Assembly (NCBI GenBank): GCA_944470555.2
Contig: OX104134.1
Location: 48,730,691-48,794,690 of the forward strand
Length of the DNA stretch: 64,000 nucleotides
Reading direction: 5' to 3'
Source: Heterobilharzia americana
Taxonomy: Eukaryota > Platyhelminthes > Trematoda > Strigeidida > Schistosomatidae
Part shown: positions 34,311 to 47,827 of the stretch, one piece after another
Numbering within the stretch: position 1 is the stretch's first letter
Layout: each line of letters starts with the position of its first letter
Translations under genes and position numbers: made by a program
The notes under the pieces: model-generated
Databases searched by the model: none
Told to the model about the DNA's origin: nothing
The model's input: the letters and a program-made list of their open reading frames with translations, nothing else

Positions 34311-34764
34311 GTAGGTGTTCTAGTTCCCTGGGTAAGGAAGGGTAGTTTTTAACTTATGAATATTTGAGTGCCTTTTAACTTTACCGGGTGGATGACTCAC
34401 TATGACATCTTAATAAAGTAAACGTATATTCAGACTTCATACTATACCATGTATTTTTGCCTGAATTTCAGTCGCATAAATTTGTAACTTGGTGACTTAC
34501 AGAATCAGAATGTGCATCCTTGATATTAGACTTCATGAGACACTTTTACAAAAGGATTTTTAATGCCGTCACTGTCTATGTAGTGTGCTTAAACCTCTAT
34601 GTTTGGTGTAAACTTCTATTCACTTGTGTTTCGCAGTTTAAATTTTTCAGACTAATTGCAAAATAGCAAGTAAAACTTGTATTTGTATTCGATAGATTCT
34701 GCTGATTTTAATAGGTACATAAAAATGGAATAAAAACTCACTCAGCAACTTTGTTCGTGTTAGC

Positions 34765-34920
34765 GGAGTAGACAAGGAACTACACCTATTTTTTGAGGGC
34801 CAAGGATACTACCTGGTTCCCTAAACCCTAGTGGTCGGAGTGGTGTTTGAACCGTGACCCACCGGTTAAAGTCAACTGCCCTGACCAATGAACCACAGCC
34901 CCACTAATGGTCACACAGAC
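34765..34920 (-). repeat. tRNA-like SINE, family 3
   Basis: The minus strand carries an A-box-like TGGTTCATTGGTCAGGGCAG (34876-34895) and a B-box-like CACGGTTCAAACACC (34844-34858) about 20 bp apart. The same layout and similar flanks occur at 36215-36385. Confidence 0.6.
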
Positions 34921-36214
34921 CTTATGACTATCTTTTTCTGCCTTTCAATTGATCCAAAAATGGAGCTACAATGAATAAAGGTGTAAATTATCTTTCTGAA
35001 TACAAGATAAGGAACTTGAACTCCGAAGTCGCCACTATGTTGGTGTTTGCAAGCTAAGAGAAATAGAATCAAATATTGAGGGATTTTAAGTTACTACCAG
35101 AACACGCACTAAGGTGTATGATAGGTTACTCGAAAAAGCAAAAAACGTTTTCTAATACTAAGTGGGAAATTCTCTTAGAATAATACTGCTATCATATTCG
35201 TGATTATTCATTAGTTTTAGAGTACGTCTAATGAGAACATGTGAAATGCTCGTGGCTGCTTTTGACATACACCTGAATGAAACATCTTGGCCTCAAGAAC
35301 TTATCGATAGGTGTGCAGTTGATCGCTTAAACGAGGCAACCGGTTTATGTCAAAGACAATTGAGATTCTTTTATGTACAGCTTCTTCATGTCACTCTCTT
35401 AGTTGCAGACTCCGATCACAAAAATCAGTTATTATTCACAACATTTTAAAGTGTATAACCGAATAAAAATTTGACTTGGTCTTTTATAGCAATCAACGAA
35501 GTTAATTCAAAAACTGAAAGTTACCTAAAGATTTCTATCTCAATGACCATTCATATTAAGATGCATGCCATTTTGGATGGGTTGCGTTATCCACATGATT
35601 TATACAATATACTGATAAAAAAAGTTTATGTGAAAAGCTACTACAGAATACAAGTTATCCATCAACAATAACCACTCTTCTCAGTGACTTGAAGACGATT
35701 TTATAAGGATATTTTCTTGTTTTTTCTAAAATATTACATGAACAATCAGCAAACAGCAAACACCGATATCAAATCTGTTCTCTCCTTCATTATGAAACAG
35801 GATTATATCTATAGCAGAATATCTTTGCTTTTTAAAACAGTTCGTTCTGTTCCAATGCCTAGCAACAGATTGAAAATACAAATGGTTTTATGGCCTATTA
35901 AAATGATGAGGGAAGACTTGACATGACTAATCATTTTAAACAATTCTACTTAAATGTAAGGTAGACTACTACAGTTTACACCTTCCAGCTAAAGATACTT
36001 GATGAAGATCAGGACTTGGATTCATTAATGCCTTTAGTTAAGTGAAATGATTTCAGTCGATTGACTAGCCAGTTTTCCAAATGAATTACTACAACTTTAA
36101 TTCTGAACAAAAGCTCTACATGGTGCACTTCATGGAACAAGACAACAATCTACACTTCATTTAAGTTTGACTCAAGTGCGAAAGAGTGTTCAGTGCCAAG
36201 AAAAATAAAGTTTA

Positions 36215-36385
36215 AATTCACTCAGCTAACTTGTGCCTATTTGTGCGATAGGCACATCTGGTGGGTGAGGGCTAATGGTACTATTTGGCTACCCGAAACT
36301 CGGTACGTAGAGCGGCGTTCGAACCCTTGACTCAAAGGTTAAAAGTCAACTCACTAAACCAACGAGTCACAACTCCACTGCATTT
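36215..36385 (-). repeat. tRNA-like SINE, family 3 (second copy)
   Basis: The minus strand carries TGACTCGTTGGTTTAGTGAG (A box) and AGGGTTCGAACGCC (B box, near consensus). It shares gggctaatggtac- and gttgac-type blocks with the copy at 34765. Confidence 0.65.
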
Positions 36386-37263
36386 AATGCGACTACACTC
36401 AGCTCGTTAGGGATAAAATGTGTTTAGTAGTTGAACTAAAGGGGTAGAAATTTGACTATAGAAACTACCGGACTGTGTACTACGACTACTAGTGAAGATG
36501 TTTAATGGTTCAATCAAATTATTATAACTTATCGTAAAGCTATGGACACAACCATTTGGGTAGATGAGTCTTTATTGCTTGATTAAAATACTACCTTAAT
36601 AAATCAACTGTACTACATCTTTTGGAGAAATGGGTAATAATACTGTATTTATATGGATTTTAAATATATCATACACATGAAATAATGGTCATGTCTGATT
36701 TTTAAAATTTTCCCACATCTAGGCAGATCATTAATGTGGAGTTATAAAAATAGGTATTTCATAGATTGATTTCCAGTAAACATAAATTGGTTAGAAAGGT
36801 GGTTTATTAAAACTCTAACTCAAATAAGTGACTTCAGGTATCATTGGAAAAATTACCCGTGTGACATTTGATAGTGTTTTGCATTAACTTTTGAAGAGAT
36901 CGGCACTAGAATCAAGTTTAGAGTCACTTAATATGAAGATTTTATCTAAATCTTTCTTGTCTTTACTGATGAGTGCTTCTTAGTAATGTTTCACTTCTAA
37001 GCAAGGTAGGAATGAGGTCACCAACTCATAAAGACCGTAATTAGTCAGTTAATTTAGCTTAACACGTTAATTCAGAGTCTAGAAATAGGGTGTAGCACTT
37101 TACTTCATCTGGGAGCACCCATGCTTAGATGACCTTTGGTAATTGTGTAACATGAGATTAGAGTATCGTGAGACTGAAACAACCAGCTGTAAGTAGCTAG
37201 GTTAAATCATATGTTCAGTGACTCATTATTCCATCACTAACGAAATAAACAGTATGAGCAAAG

Positions 37264-37266
<3 letters not shown>

Positions 37267-37304
<38 letters not shown>
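37267..37304. repeat. (TA)n microsatellite
   Basis: A TA tract of about 38 bp in an unc80 intron. Confidence 0.95.
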
Positions 37305-37305
<1 letters not shown>

Positions 37306-38019
37306 CTGATAAGCCTTGTGAACAAAAAAACTATCGCAACTATTGAATCATATTCCATTGTGTTTATGAGTTTAGGTGAATGTGGACACATAGGGAGCTG
37401 TAATCGTGATATGCAGTTAAAGATAGTTGAATATGTATCGCAAATGTCTTCTTTTAAGCGTTTGGAGTCATCTGACAAACAATGCAGCTAGTAAGTTAGT
37501 CTATTAATTTTACAATAAGATTCTTATAGGAAGAGGCGACATTGATTGGAGGAAGTTTTAATCTTTGTACAGAGAATGTAGATAAGGGGATATGTATTTT
37601 ATACTTCCAATGCTGGAGGTTAAAAGAGATAAATGTATTATCAGGATAATGAAGGGAAATTTGACCTAATTTCTACAATATTGATTGAAAAATATTCATC
37701 TTTCCTTTTGTTATACATATTGATAGGAATAAGATTCAGATTCTGTCAACAAAAACTCTCATTTTAAAATTGGTCTTTTTATCGGATAAATTAATGATCG
37801 TGCATAATAGATTTAAGCACACTTCTTCATTTTGGCTGCTGAAGAAGTCAAAGTAAATATTTAGCAAAAAAATATTCGAAATCTTCATCACCTTATGAAT
37901 AGAGGATAGTGGATTTAGTCTCATCGGACGAATACCATTTCGAAAACCACCGTCTTAAGTGCTGCCCGAACTTTATCCGTCATTTTGTAATACAGTCACC
38001 AGGCTAAGAGAGTCAGCAT

Positions 38020-38195
38020 CATGGTGATTGATGATAGATTGCTATAGGCAATCGGCAAGAAGCCCTGGATTTAGGTATCATGCTTGTTGACATCTACCTG
38101 CAACCTTGAAGGAACTGATGTCCCCTGTGAGATTTAAACCCAAGCCGTCCAATGCTGCAGTCGGAGACGTTACCACTCTGCTATTCGGACCGCAC
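38020..38195 (-). repeat. tRNA-like SINE, family 2 (best copy)
   Basis: The minus strand has TAGCAGAGTGGTAACG (a near-consensus A box, 38168-38183) and GGGTTTAAATC (B box, 38131-38141). These are followed by caggggacatcagttcc and aaggttgcaggtagatgtc. This is the clearest member of the family also seen at 7820 and 61021. Confidence 0.75.
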
Positions 38196-40152
38196 AAAAC
38201 ATGGGTTCAGGGCATTCTGCCGATCGCCTCCGAACATCTAACACCAAATATTAACTTCTTCATATCTTGAAAAATAGAGCATTATTTAGTAGTGTTTGGA
38301 GCTTATTACTCTTCATTAGAGAGTAGTATGATTTCTCCCTCATATCTCTTCACTTCAGTTTCTATTAGTCGAGCCTTGATAGAACTCTCAAATTCACTTC
38401 AAATACCAGTGGAGAGCTAAATATCAATAATAATATGTACTTGTCTTTATAGAGACAGGAATGAACGCCTAAATTCCCTGAAACGATAGAGAAAATATTT
38501 AGATGCTAGGGCCGGTGTATGTCCAGTTATGTCTGCACGGTCTTGAACTTTATTGAGGGATCCAAAGAAAAATCGTAGACTAATGCTGTCGAAGATTTGT
38601 AAATTGTTTGTTTCTGGTTTACTACAGAAAATCCATACAATTCTTCCGTTTTGCAAACTTGAATAAGGCAAGGTGAACAACTTTAGCTTGATGATAAAAA
38701 TCCATTTTGTTTCTGCTATCTTGACAAGTTAGCATTACTCTGTGTTTGTTACTTTCTGTTTCTTTCAACTATTTTTATTCAACTTGAAAGGATCCGAAGG
38801 AAACCTATGAAACTAAAAGATTTTGTCTTGTTTTGTGTTTGTTTCTCTCGTTCTATTGTGGTTAAGTGAATACTCCTCAGGTGTGGTCTGCGTAGGTTTT
38901 TAGAGGTTACGTATTGTTATGAGACTTTTTAACTGGTCAGTAGCACACTGTTTAATCAATTTTGAATACCTTCCAGATGTTCTTATCAGAATATTCGTGC
39001 TTCACATTAGTATTGAATAAAATACCTTAGCCCTAGGTCTAATTACTGTTTTTCTTTCAGGCTGGTGTTTTTTATTTCACATACACATAGACAACTAGCG
39101 GGGATAGTTTTTATTACCTGCAAGGAATGGAAATAAAAACCGACACCGAATGACTATCACTTAAATGTATGTAGATATCACGGCTTTGATTAGTGATATT
39201 TTCTGGGCTTTATTCTATGGATAAACAACCCTGAAGCCACATCCGGTTGTCAGTCACTACTTATTGGAAAATTGCTGGAATTCGAAAGATTATTAATTTC
39301 TCGATGTTTTTATATTACGTACTTCATCAGTGTGCCGGGAGGTATCAATCAATGGAAACAGACTTCAATCTATAGATCACCAGGGAGCTATTTTCTGCGA
39401 GCATATGATTCATTTCAGGTGATGTGAACAACTTTTCCAAATTTGACTATCTGATTATTTAGGAAGATGTCTCAATAATCTGTCGATGAGCAGTACAGTA
39501 TTTTGTGGAATCTCTTCTTTGTTTTTAGGCCGAAGGATTTATTATAAGAACCGACTGCCATTGTGTAGCATTTTCACGAATGAACATTCATGTAATGCAT
39601 GTAATTTGTGGTTATAGGTGCAAGAGGGAGAGTCAGTAGATTTACTGGGAGGGAGCCATCTGGTGTTATCGACGATCGCATTGTAATAGCGTGGTAGGTA
39701 ATCTAATACAATCATCCACTAATCTCTTCAAAACTGGAGAATAAGAGGAAAAGGAAAATTAGGTTGATGTTTAAGACGCATTTAATGCACCTTCGCTTAG
39801 TGAATACGAGCACTTAATAGTGCGTTAAAGCACATATAAAAGAAAGGAAGGTAACCTAGAAAATGAAACACCAAGTTGGTCAAGTTTTTTTAAATGTGGC
39901 ATCAATAAGTTGAATGACGTACATTTTTGTGGGTTCACTACACACCCAAGCAACCCACGTAAACTCTTTTGAATCGATCCTGATGGACTCCAATTCAGAT
40001 GGTTTAGGAGTAATAATCGTCGAACTAAACTCAGCCCAAGTTTTTAAAAACAAGAGGAAGTAATTTTAGCATATTCGATCTTTTTGCAGATTTTCAAACC
40101 GGAAGACTTATTTGAATATGCAGCGTCTCTCGGTCTACTACACTTTGGGAAC

Positions 40153-40154
<2 letters not shown>

Positions 40155-40215
<61 letters not shown>
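40155..40215. repeat. (TA)n microsatellite, longest
   Basis: An uninterrupted TA tract of about 61 bp in an unc80 intron. It opens spurious Ile/Tyr repeat ORFs in both frames. Confidence 0.95.
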
Positions 40216-40218
<3 letters not shown>

Positions 40219-41555
40219 TGGGGTTTATTTGTTCATGCTTTTAGTTGCCAGGATCGTTGTTTATTTGTGTGCCCAAAGACCGATGGTTGTCTTATTAACA
40301 AGTTTTAGCATGCTCCGATTGGTGCATTTTATAAAAGTGCGATATTCTATTTTCTGGTTTGATATACTACAACAATAGTTGGTAATCGAAGCGAAATGAG
40401 TACACCACTTTTTGGAGAGTAGAATCAAGTTATCGATATGATCGTGTCTGTTTTATTCTGATAAATTGCGGCTCAATCCGTCAACTAAACTGTTTAATGA
40501 ACGTGTTCACAAAATTGAGACTATTTAACAACATTATATACCTTATAAAAACACAGATGATAAATCTGCAACAACATAGAGCTGACTTTAAGAACTAGTA
40601 AATGTTATGCCACTTAATTTCGATTTTGTGACAAAGAGAAATCCAATTGCTTTCGAATTGTTGACAGTAGGTAGATAAATTCTATTATAAAATATTTGCG
40701 GTAGTCTAAGGGAAATCCTAGGGATAGATTTCGCAATTACTAGTATTCAAAGGTATGAAATATTTTCAAGTCCGAGCATGATCATCCATTTACTAGAATT
40801 CGAAACATAGTCTTTAGGAGTCTATCAGAGATACCACACATTCCATATTTGAGCTTCTAAGAATATGTGGGTCAAGTTTACAGATTGATAGCCAGACGAT
40901 AAGTGCTGGAATCCACCTGTACTTGATGATAAGTTTTAACAGAAGCATGATATTCCTTGAGCTTTGAACATCCAGGTTGTACAAAATCAGTATACAGTGA
41001 TTGCTTTTCAACTAATCAATAAATTGGCATGTTTCACTACCATAGGAGACTCTGAATATATAGTTGTATTCAGTCCCTTCGCCAAGGAATTCCAGTCATG
41101 TAAAGCATAACACTGGTTACCGTCTGCTAATTGATTTCTGGGTTTCTTTTTGAAACAGTGTTACAGCTAACGTAATTGTGGTATTATAACATATTATCCA
41201 CCCACAATTTTTCAGATGCGTATCAGTCAGCTTGCGGCACTTTTGTGGTATAACACTCATGAGGTGTGACTGAGAACTGTCTGTCTGGCGATTTCGCTGT
41301 CAGGACTTTCTTTTAGAAGGAAATAGTCCTTCATTCTTGCTTTCTTTCAGCTTTATGGTCAATACTGATTGATGAGAAACTGTAGTTTTATTATCTTTTA
41401 TTAATCTTTAATCTACAAAGTTTTACATTGTAATTCCATCACTGATTTTTTTGGATAAACTTCCTATAGTGCATAGTTTAGAGATTTGTTTACTGTTTTG
41501 GCTTGACAACACAGATAAAATCATCTGTCTCTGTTTTTATTTCTGTCAAAAACAG

Positions 41556-42028
41556 CTTCTAAAGTGAAAAGTCCAACAGACCGCTATGTTCATGACTTAG
41601 CATCGCTTCAGTTATTTATTTATTTGTACGCACCAATTATTGATCGTCTGAAGCCAACTGATTTCGACACATTAAAGTTGGAGGCTGGATTACATTTATG
41701 GATTCCGTTAATGGAACACTGTCAACCGAATCGTGGCACTTTATCTTTCCCTGTCAGGATTTTTCCTCATGGTTCAAATCCGTTCAGTCGGTCAGCCGTG
41801 GTGGATATCGATGAAAGTGAAAGCCCGAAGACAGGATCTATTCTAAGTGATATCAATAAGAGGAAGTCATTTAGTGAAGGAACTGCGGGAGAAATATCTT
41901 CTAACGTCTACGTTGGCAATGTATCAGACAAAAGTTCAGAAATCGATTGCAAGTTACCATCAGCTGTTAAGCCACTTGAAGTTTTAGTTGACAGTGCTAC
42001 TATCCCACATGTTGAAGTTAATTCAGAT
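41556..42028 (+). CDS. unc80: UNC80 homologue, next exon
   Basis: The acceptor AACAG and donor GTGAGT bound 473 nt. The first two bases complete the codon left by the previous exon. The peptide DLASLQLFIYLYAPIIDRLKPTDFDTLKLEAGLHLWIPLMEHCQPN matches the UNC80 block VELFVFLFAPLVHRIKESDL....GL.IWQPMWEHRQP, roughly residues 200-250 of the animal protein. The second half (FPHGSNPFSRSAVVDIDESE... to VEVNSD) is Ser/Lys-rich and less conserved, as in the family, where this region is a disordered linker. The exon ends on a codon boundary. Confidence 0.85.
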
Positions 42029-44754
42029 GTGAGTTGTGTTCATTTTTGTCTACTTTCCTACTTTTTCATGTATCTAGAAACTGATATTGACTGAATGCAG
42101 GTCTACCGTGTAGAAAACAGGGGATTTTATTTCCATGACTAATTGGTTGCATTTTCTTCCAGAAATTACACTCTTTTAGTTTGTTTAAGAAGAATAAGGA
42201 TGTAAAAAGAAGATCGGATGCTTAAAAGCTTATATTCGCGTAGTTAAAATTACGGGTTTTAGAGTTATAGGCGTATATCAATTAGAGTTATTTAAATGTA
42301 GAAAAATAGCCTGTTTGAATAGCTTGATTATTTTAAGTTTAAAATCATCTACAAAATCTTCCTTCCATTTCTCAGTTTGTCAGAATTCATTGTTTATCTT
42401 TCACCCTTTGCCATAAATGTTCATGCTTTTGTCTACAAAACTGATAAAAATAAATCAATCTTTACCACAGTTACAGATCTCTTTAGGTTTCGTTTCTTTG
42501 GAGTAAGTAAATCAGTAGCCTGCGAGTGTATAATGATGATAATTAAGAATTATTCCAGACCTTTTCAATAATGCGCACCGTCCAACTGATTTTGCATAAC
42601 GTTTTGCTACACTCTTGGGTACGAAACTGAAATAACACCATATCAAAATGAATTTTCAAGCTTATGACATTTCAGAGTCAGAAATATTGATGACTGTATT
42701 TCTAAAGAGTTTATTGATGGGATATCATGATATGTTACGTAAAACTAGTAATCACGCTAAATACTTCATCTCTTGATAGAAGTAGAACTCTACTGACTCA
42801 TCACTTATCCATAGAAGTGATATCATACTTTCTGTTGCACTTTGACAATGCATAAATTATCTTTTTCCTGATTTATGGAGTAGACAGGTTTCTGACTGAA
42901 TACATCTTTGCATTCAAAGAAAACGCTTTTCAGGTTGTACATGATGATTTCTTAGTGGACTTTATTTGCTGGTTTTCGATGGAGGGATTTTCTGAGTCTA
43001 TTCGCAGAGCTTTTGCAAATCATTTCCATGGGAAAATCATAATAATAATACCTTTTTAATTAAACTTCTGTGCGTTGACCTTTGAACCAACTTACAATGA
43101 AGTGTTTTAGTGAAATGTAGATGAGATAATTTAAAAATGGAACGAAACGCGTGTCCTGGATTCTTCTACCAGTCACAACCAACCGAGTTATCATAAAGAA
43201 CAATAAGACTGAAAAAAGACACTCAGACCGATAAACTTCCTTCTGTATTTTTCATTTCTAACATGTAATCAAGACGTATGGCACTTGTGTTTCGAATATG
43301 CCTGACGAAGCCTGAAAATGAAATTTTGTTATCATTCTAGCAACTCTTAAAGATGAATTAAGAAAGTCCGGACAATATAGTGGTAACATTTTCTTTCTCA
43401 ACTAATTGTGCCAACCCTGTAAAGTCTGCGTGCCTCGAATTAAATGGAAAATGTGATCCATATGTTCACTAATTTTAGTATACTGACAAGATCCATCTTG
43501 TGAGATTTATTTCTACATATTACTGATGAACAGAAGCATCAATCTTGTTACCATCCGGCTAACTGTATTGTTGGAGATATCAGGCCCCCCTTAATGAACA
43601 CTTCATGCCTATCTTTATGAAAATAACCTTTTAGAAATTTGGATTTATGGTTTTCACTGCTTCTCTCCACCTCACATACACCGCTTGTTTTTGCTGTTTC
43701 TAGTAACACTGATTCCACAGTGGTTATTCCCACGCTTTAAATATGCTTATCTATCTATCTTTCCTAAGTAAACTTGTTTTAGCCAAGAGACTTGTTGCCA
43801 ATCGTATTTCGTTCGTTCTTGTATTCAGATCCGGCGTCTAGAACCTAGCATAACCTACAATTTTAACGTATGCCAACTGAACTAAAACGATTTTTAAAGT
43901 ATCCATTCCTCCACTTGGCAGAAGAAAAAAGCATATTCTTTCTCTGTTCTTGTTTTGTTTTTGGACAAGGCGAATGCTATAATTTAGTAAATAAATTAGC
44001 TGGATTAATAACAGTCAGCCAATCGGTATCAGAATAGGGAAAATAAGATGAAGAACGATAGGTAAAACCCCCGAAAATAAAGAAGTTAATTCACAAGGGT
44101 TATTGAAAAGAAGGCTAGTCCAAAAGCACGTAAAGTTTGTTCATTGTAGAATGAATGAATTTCCGAAAAAATTCAAAACAAATGTTAACCAGCCTTTAAG
44201 CGTTTTAAATTTATTTATAACGAGGAGAGATGATATGGTTCAGTTTTTTACAATTGAAATTCAAAGTGGGGCATGACGTCATGACCTTTATGCATTTGAA
44301 TAATCAACCATAGACCAGATATAAAGTGGTAAAATAGAATAAATTGGGGACATCGATGTTCATTATTTTTACCCTTTTTCTACTGTTAATGTGACAACTC
44401 TTCAGAAACCAAAGGATTCATATGTAGGAAGATAGATGTTGCCTTGTTTTTTAAGGGTTTTAAAAAGCTGACACTTAATTGTCAGTTGGACCTCGTTTTG
44501 CATAGAGAACCAGTTAGTGGTGTAAACGAACAACTCTGATGAACTAACTATTTGACCAAAAAACACTCCTCAGTGAAATCAGTGTTTTTTTGCTCAAACA
44601 GCTAGCCCGAAATTAGGTAGTTTAACCGATTCACTTCTTCAAGTTGAATCAGCCTTGATACGCCGCCGATGAGGTTGATCTCATACAAGTAAAATATCTA
44701 TCCGGTGTTTATATAGCCGTGATCCGACTAGTGAGCAGTGCTTATCGGTATGAC

Positions 44755-45300
44755 AGACAGACAAAATCAACGTCGAGCCATGCATACAAGTACATCGGCT
44801 CAAGTTGCCACGCTTTACAGTAGCATACAAATAACATGTGGATAGATAAAGAGTGATGTCAAAGTAGACAAATTTGTGTAAGAAAATAGACTATTTGAAG
44901 ATAATGGTTAGTGGAAATATTCAAACTTTAAAAGATGTCAAGGAATATTATCTAAGCTACTGTGACCGATTTTCAGCCATGTCATCCAAAGTCCTCAACC
45001 ACTCTTATCATCTCGGTGACCCCAACCTGGCAGTCGACATCTCCTAACACAACTCAGACCAACAGTCAGGAACTTCATCGACTATTTCCAGGTCTTGGTC
45101 TGGCCACCCTGAACCCTCTTCCAGCCTAATCCAACCTCTACTATTATGGCACTTTGAGGTAGGTGGTGGCTTGGCATGTACAGCACATGCCCAAGCTACC
45201 TCAGCTGATGAAAGTTCACAACTCCACCAGTCTTCTTGCCTGTCTCGCCTAGTACCCTTCGACTGACCTCATCATTGCTGACACAGTGATCTATAAGTAA
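44755..45300 (-). mobile_element. Short RTE-like relic
   Basis: This is a third copy of the 3' part of the old RTE subfamily (compare 1905 and 28055). It shares acagtagcatacaaataac, gataaagagtgatgtcaaag and ggtggcttggcatgtacagc. It is non-coding. Confidence 0.65.
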
Positions 45301-46687
45301 TCTTTTCAGTTAGTTGTACATTTCGTACAGTTAAGAGATAAACGGGTTTATTAAGTCTAAGGAAGAGAACAGTAACTATTTTGGTTAACTACTGCAAAAG
45401 CGAATAGGTTAAATTTGCATGATTCAGCTGTGGTCATCTGTTTCAGTGATTTGTGCAGTTGTTTCGAAGTAAGCTTGATTGGCTTTAAAAATCTACTAGT
45501 GATTAGTCGCTAAAGCAGTCGAAGGAATCTTGAATTAGTGGGGAAATCATTCCGTAGTACAAAGTAACTCAGAGAAGAAAATTTTATCTTCATCTTCATT
45601 AGCTGTACAATCGTATTTATTAGACTAAAAAACAAACGAATGTTTGTCACTGGCTAGTAAGTCAATATTAGGTCATAAAAACAGAATGATTTGGGGTGAA
45701 ATAATGAGTTTATATTATTTTATATGAACCATGATCGTGATTTGACCGAATAGTATGGCATATTTTGGGCTCTGAGTTAAAGGTTGAGATTAGGTATAGT
45801 TTGTATTTGTGTAAGTCACAGCGTGTTTGAAATGAAATAATTCCAACGTTTCTCATTTGAGTCTGGCCCGAGCTTCTCCAGGGAAATAATCGGAACTAAA
45901 ATATAGTGAATTGTTGATAGAGTTGGAAAAATATTTCGTAATAATAGATTATATAAGAAAAACATGCAGTCAATCATAGCTATAACTAACAGGGTGAAAA
46001 ATAATAATGCTAATTATGATCAATAATCAGAGTAAAATATTAGGAATGTTGATGGGAACTTAGGACTAACATGATAAAACATGGGGAAGTAACCCCGAAC
46101 GTAAAAGCAAAAATAATCAGTCAGTAAGAAGGGAAGGAGTTGTGATTGGCTGGTACCTCTGTTTAAAAGACAATATATTTGTGTAGCTGAGCCATTCCTA
46201 TTGAACAAAACAATTATTTATTTAAATCTGATTAGTTGAGCCTGGATAAGCTATTTGTACTTATATTGGCTTAGAAAATTAAGTTCATTTATCAGATGGA
46301 ATCACTTAGAGAAAGAAAACGCCATCCGATTAATGTTAAATTCAAAATTAATTCAGGATTTGTAGAGATTTTTATTCCGTTGTGACAAGGTTGTTATATA
46401 TTTCAGCGAGTGTTTCAAAATGTATTGAGCATAACCTATAACTGTAAATGAATTTTCCGGAAATATCTGTCTTAAATGTATTGATGATAAGTTCTGTAAT
46501 TATTCGAGCAAAATTACCGCCCTTAGTTGAACCAGTAGTTGGAATACTTCAATAATATTCTCTGCTCAACATGCCACCAAAATAAAAGCCTACCACTGTT
46601 TGTAAACTCTACATGAAAAATATACTTATTATACATTACTCCGTTCCACATACACAATCCTTTCATCTATATTTTTGAATCCTTTCA

Positions 46688-46808
46688 GGAATACACTACT
46701 AGCTGTAGCTTTAACGGTAATGCTGGTGAGAAACTGAATACCCTGCCTCGGTAGTTCTGACCAACATTAAAGTGGTCTTCGAAAACCAGTGCTAATTAAG
46801 TAATCATG
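46688..46808 (+). repeat. Dispersed repeat, left copy of an inverted pair
   Basis: Blocks aatacactactagctgta, ggtgagaaactgaat, ggtagttctgaccaaca and gtggtcttcgaaaac recur in the same order on the minus strand at 49912-50037. Confidence 0.75.
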
Positions 46809-47827
46809 TTTATATGGGGAAATTTTAAAATGTATCTCCGTGTTTGCCATGAAATTGCAACCACGCACTGTGTCCTTCGAAACTTTTTTTGAAGAGTTGG
46901 TTTGTTGTTAAAAGTGAAATTTGATGGCGGGGAAACTATTTTATTTCACTTGTAATTAAGAGACAGGATTTATTTAATTTCTCATGCTTGTAAGAAGTGG
47001 TAGTGCATATGAATTCTTATTGTTATGATATAACTGCAGTAAATGGGCTTATGAATACTGTGCAAGGAAAATACGAAGATTTTCGGTGAGGCTTCCAATC
47101 ATGGTTAATAGTTTCAGAAAGTATTCTGACTTCGCTGCTTACATTCCTTGCATCTATTAAATGCATGGTTTCTATCGATAACTTTCCTAGTTAAAGAAAT
47201 GAGACTGTCGAAATGGGGCAGATCAATCGCAAATTCTCGTACACGTCACACCATAGGTTGCATTGTTGTTTGAAAGTGAAAATGTTGGTTTCCGAATCAT
47301 TTGAGTGATAGGATGTGGATGTTAGGAACTCAAATATGTTACAGTTGACTTTTCTGATATCTTCGTAACTGACGCCAAAAACATAGCATGAGGTATATTT
47401 TTCAGATTCACATTGTCAACTGATTTCGAATCGTAACTACGGATTGTTCACTGATCCATGTAATTCAGAGTGAATGTTGGGAATTCACAAATAAGGCTGT
47501 TACAGGTAACGTGGCGTTTATAAGAAATGGGGATTCCCAAGAAAATCATAAAGACAGTTTCATTGATCAACTAACATTACGGACGCTTTATTCAGTTACA
47601 CTTACGACCATTCCGAAGTTTTACGTTCTGTTGGAATAGGCTGCCTCCAGTAACGTCTTAACTCCATCCTATGCATAAAGTCTAGATGACTGTCATTAAT
47701 AATTTAGACTGATAATTAAAGTGGAAATACTTTTCGTTCATGGTGATATTTTTTTTTAACTGTTATTTTCTGCCCCTCCCCCCTCACTCCCTGTGTCACT
47801 TGTTGTCCAATTAAAATAGACGATGAA

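Larger units (their letters stand above)
34311..41555 (+). other. unc80 intron (7.2 kb) with SINEs and TA tracts
   Basis: It is bounded by GTAGGT and AACAG and joins two exons in matching phase. It holds tRNA-like SINEs at 34765, 36215 and 38020 and TA tracts at 37267 and 40155. The remainder is AT-rich with no recognised coding signal. Confidence 0.7.

Noticed and set aside
38131..38183. Possible true tRNA gene
   Set aside because: A and B boxes are present, but the acceptor and anticodon stems do not pair and the block is repeated at other sites; it is a SINE head.
37267..40215. CRISPR-like or satellite array
   Set aside because: Only dinucleotide tracts and scattered single SINEs are present; no regular repeat-spacer structure exists in the window.
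40084..40378. ORFs with long alternating Ile-Tyr runs
   Set aside because: They are translations of the TA microsatellite at 40155-40215; the same holds for 37215-37478.
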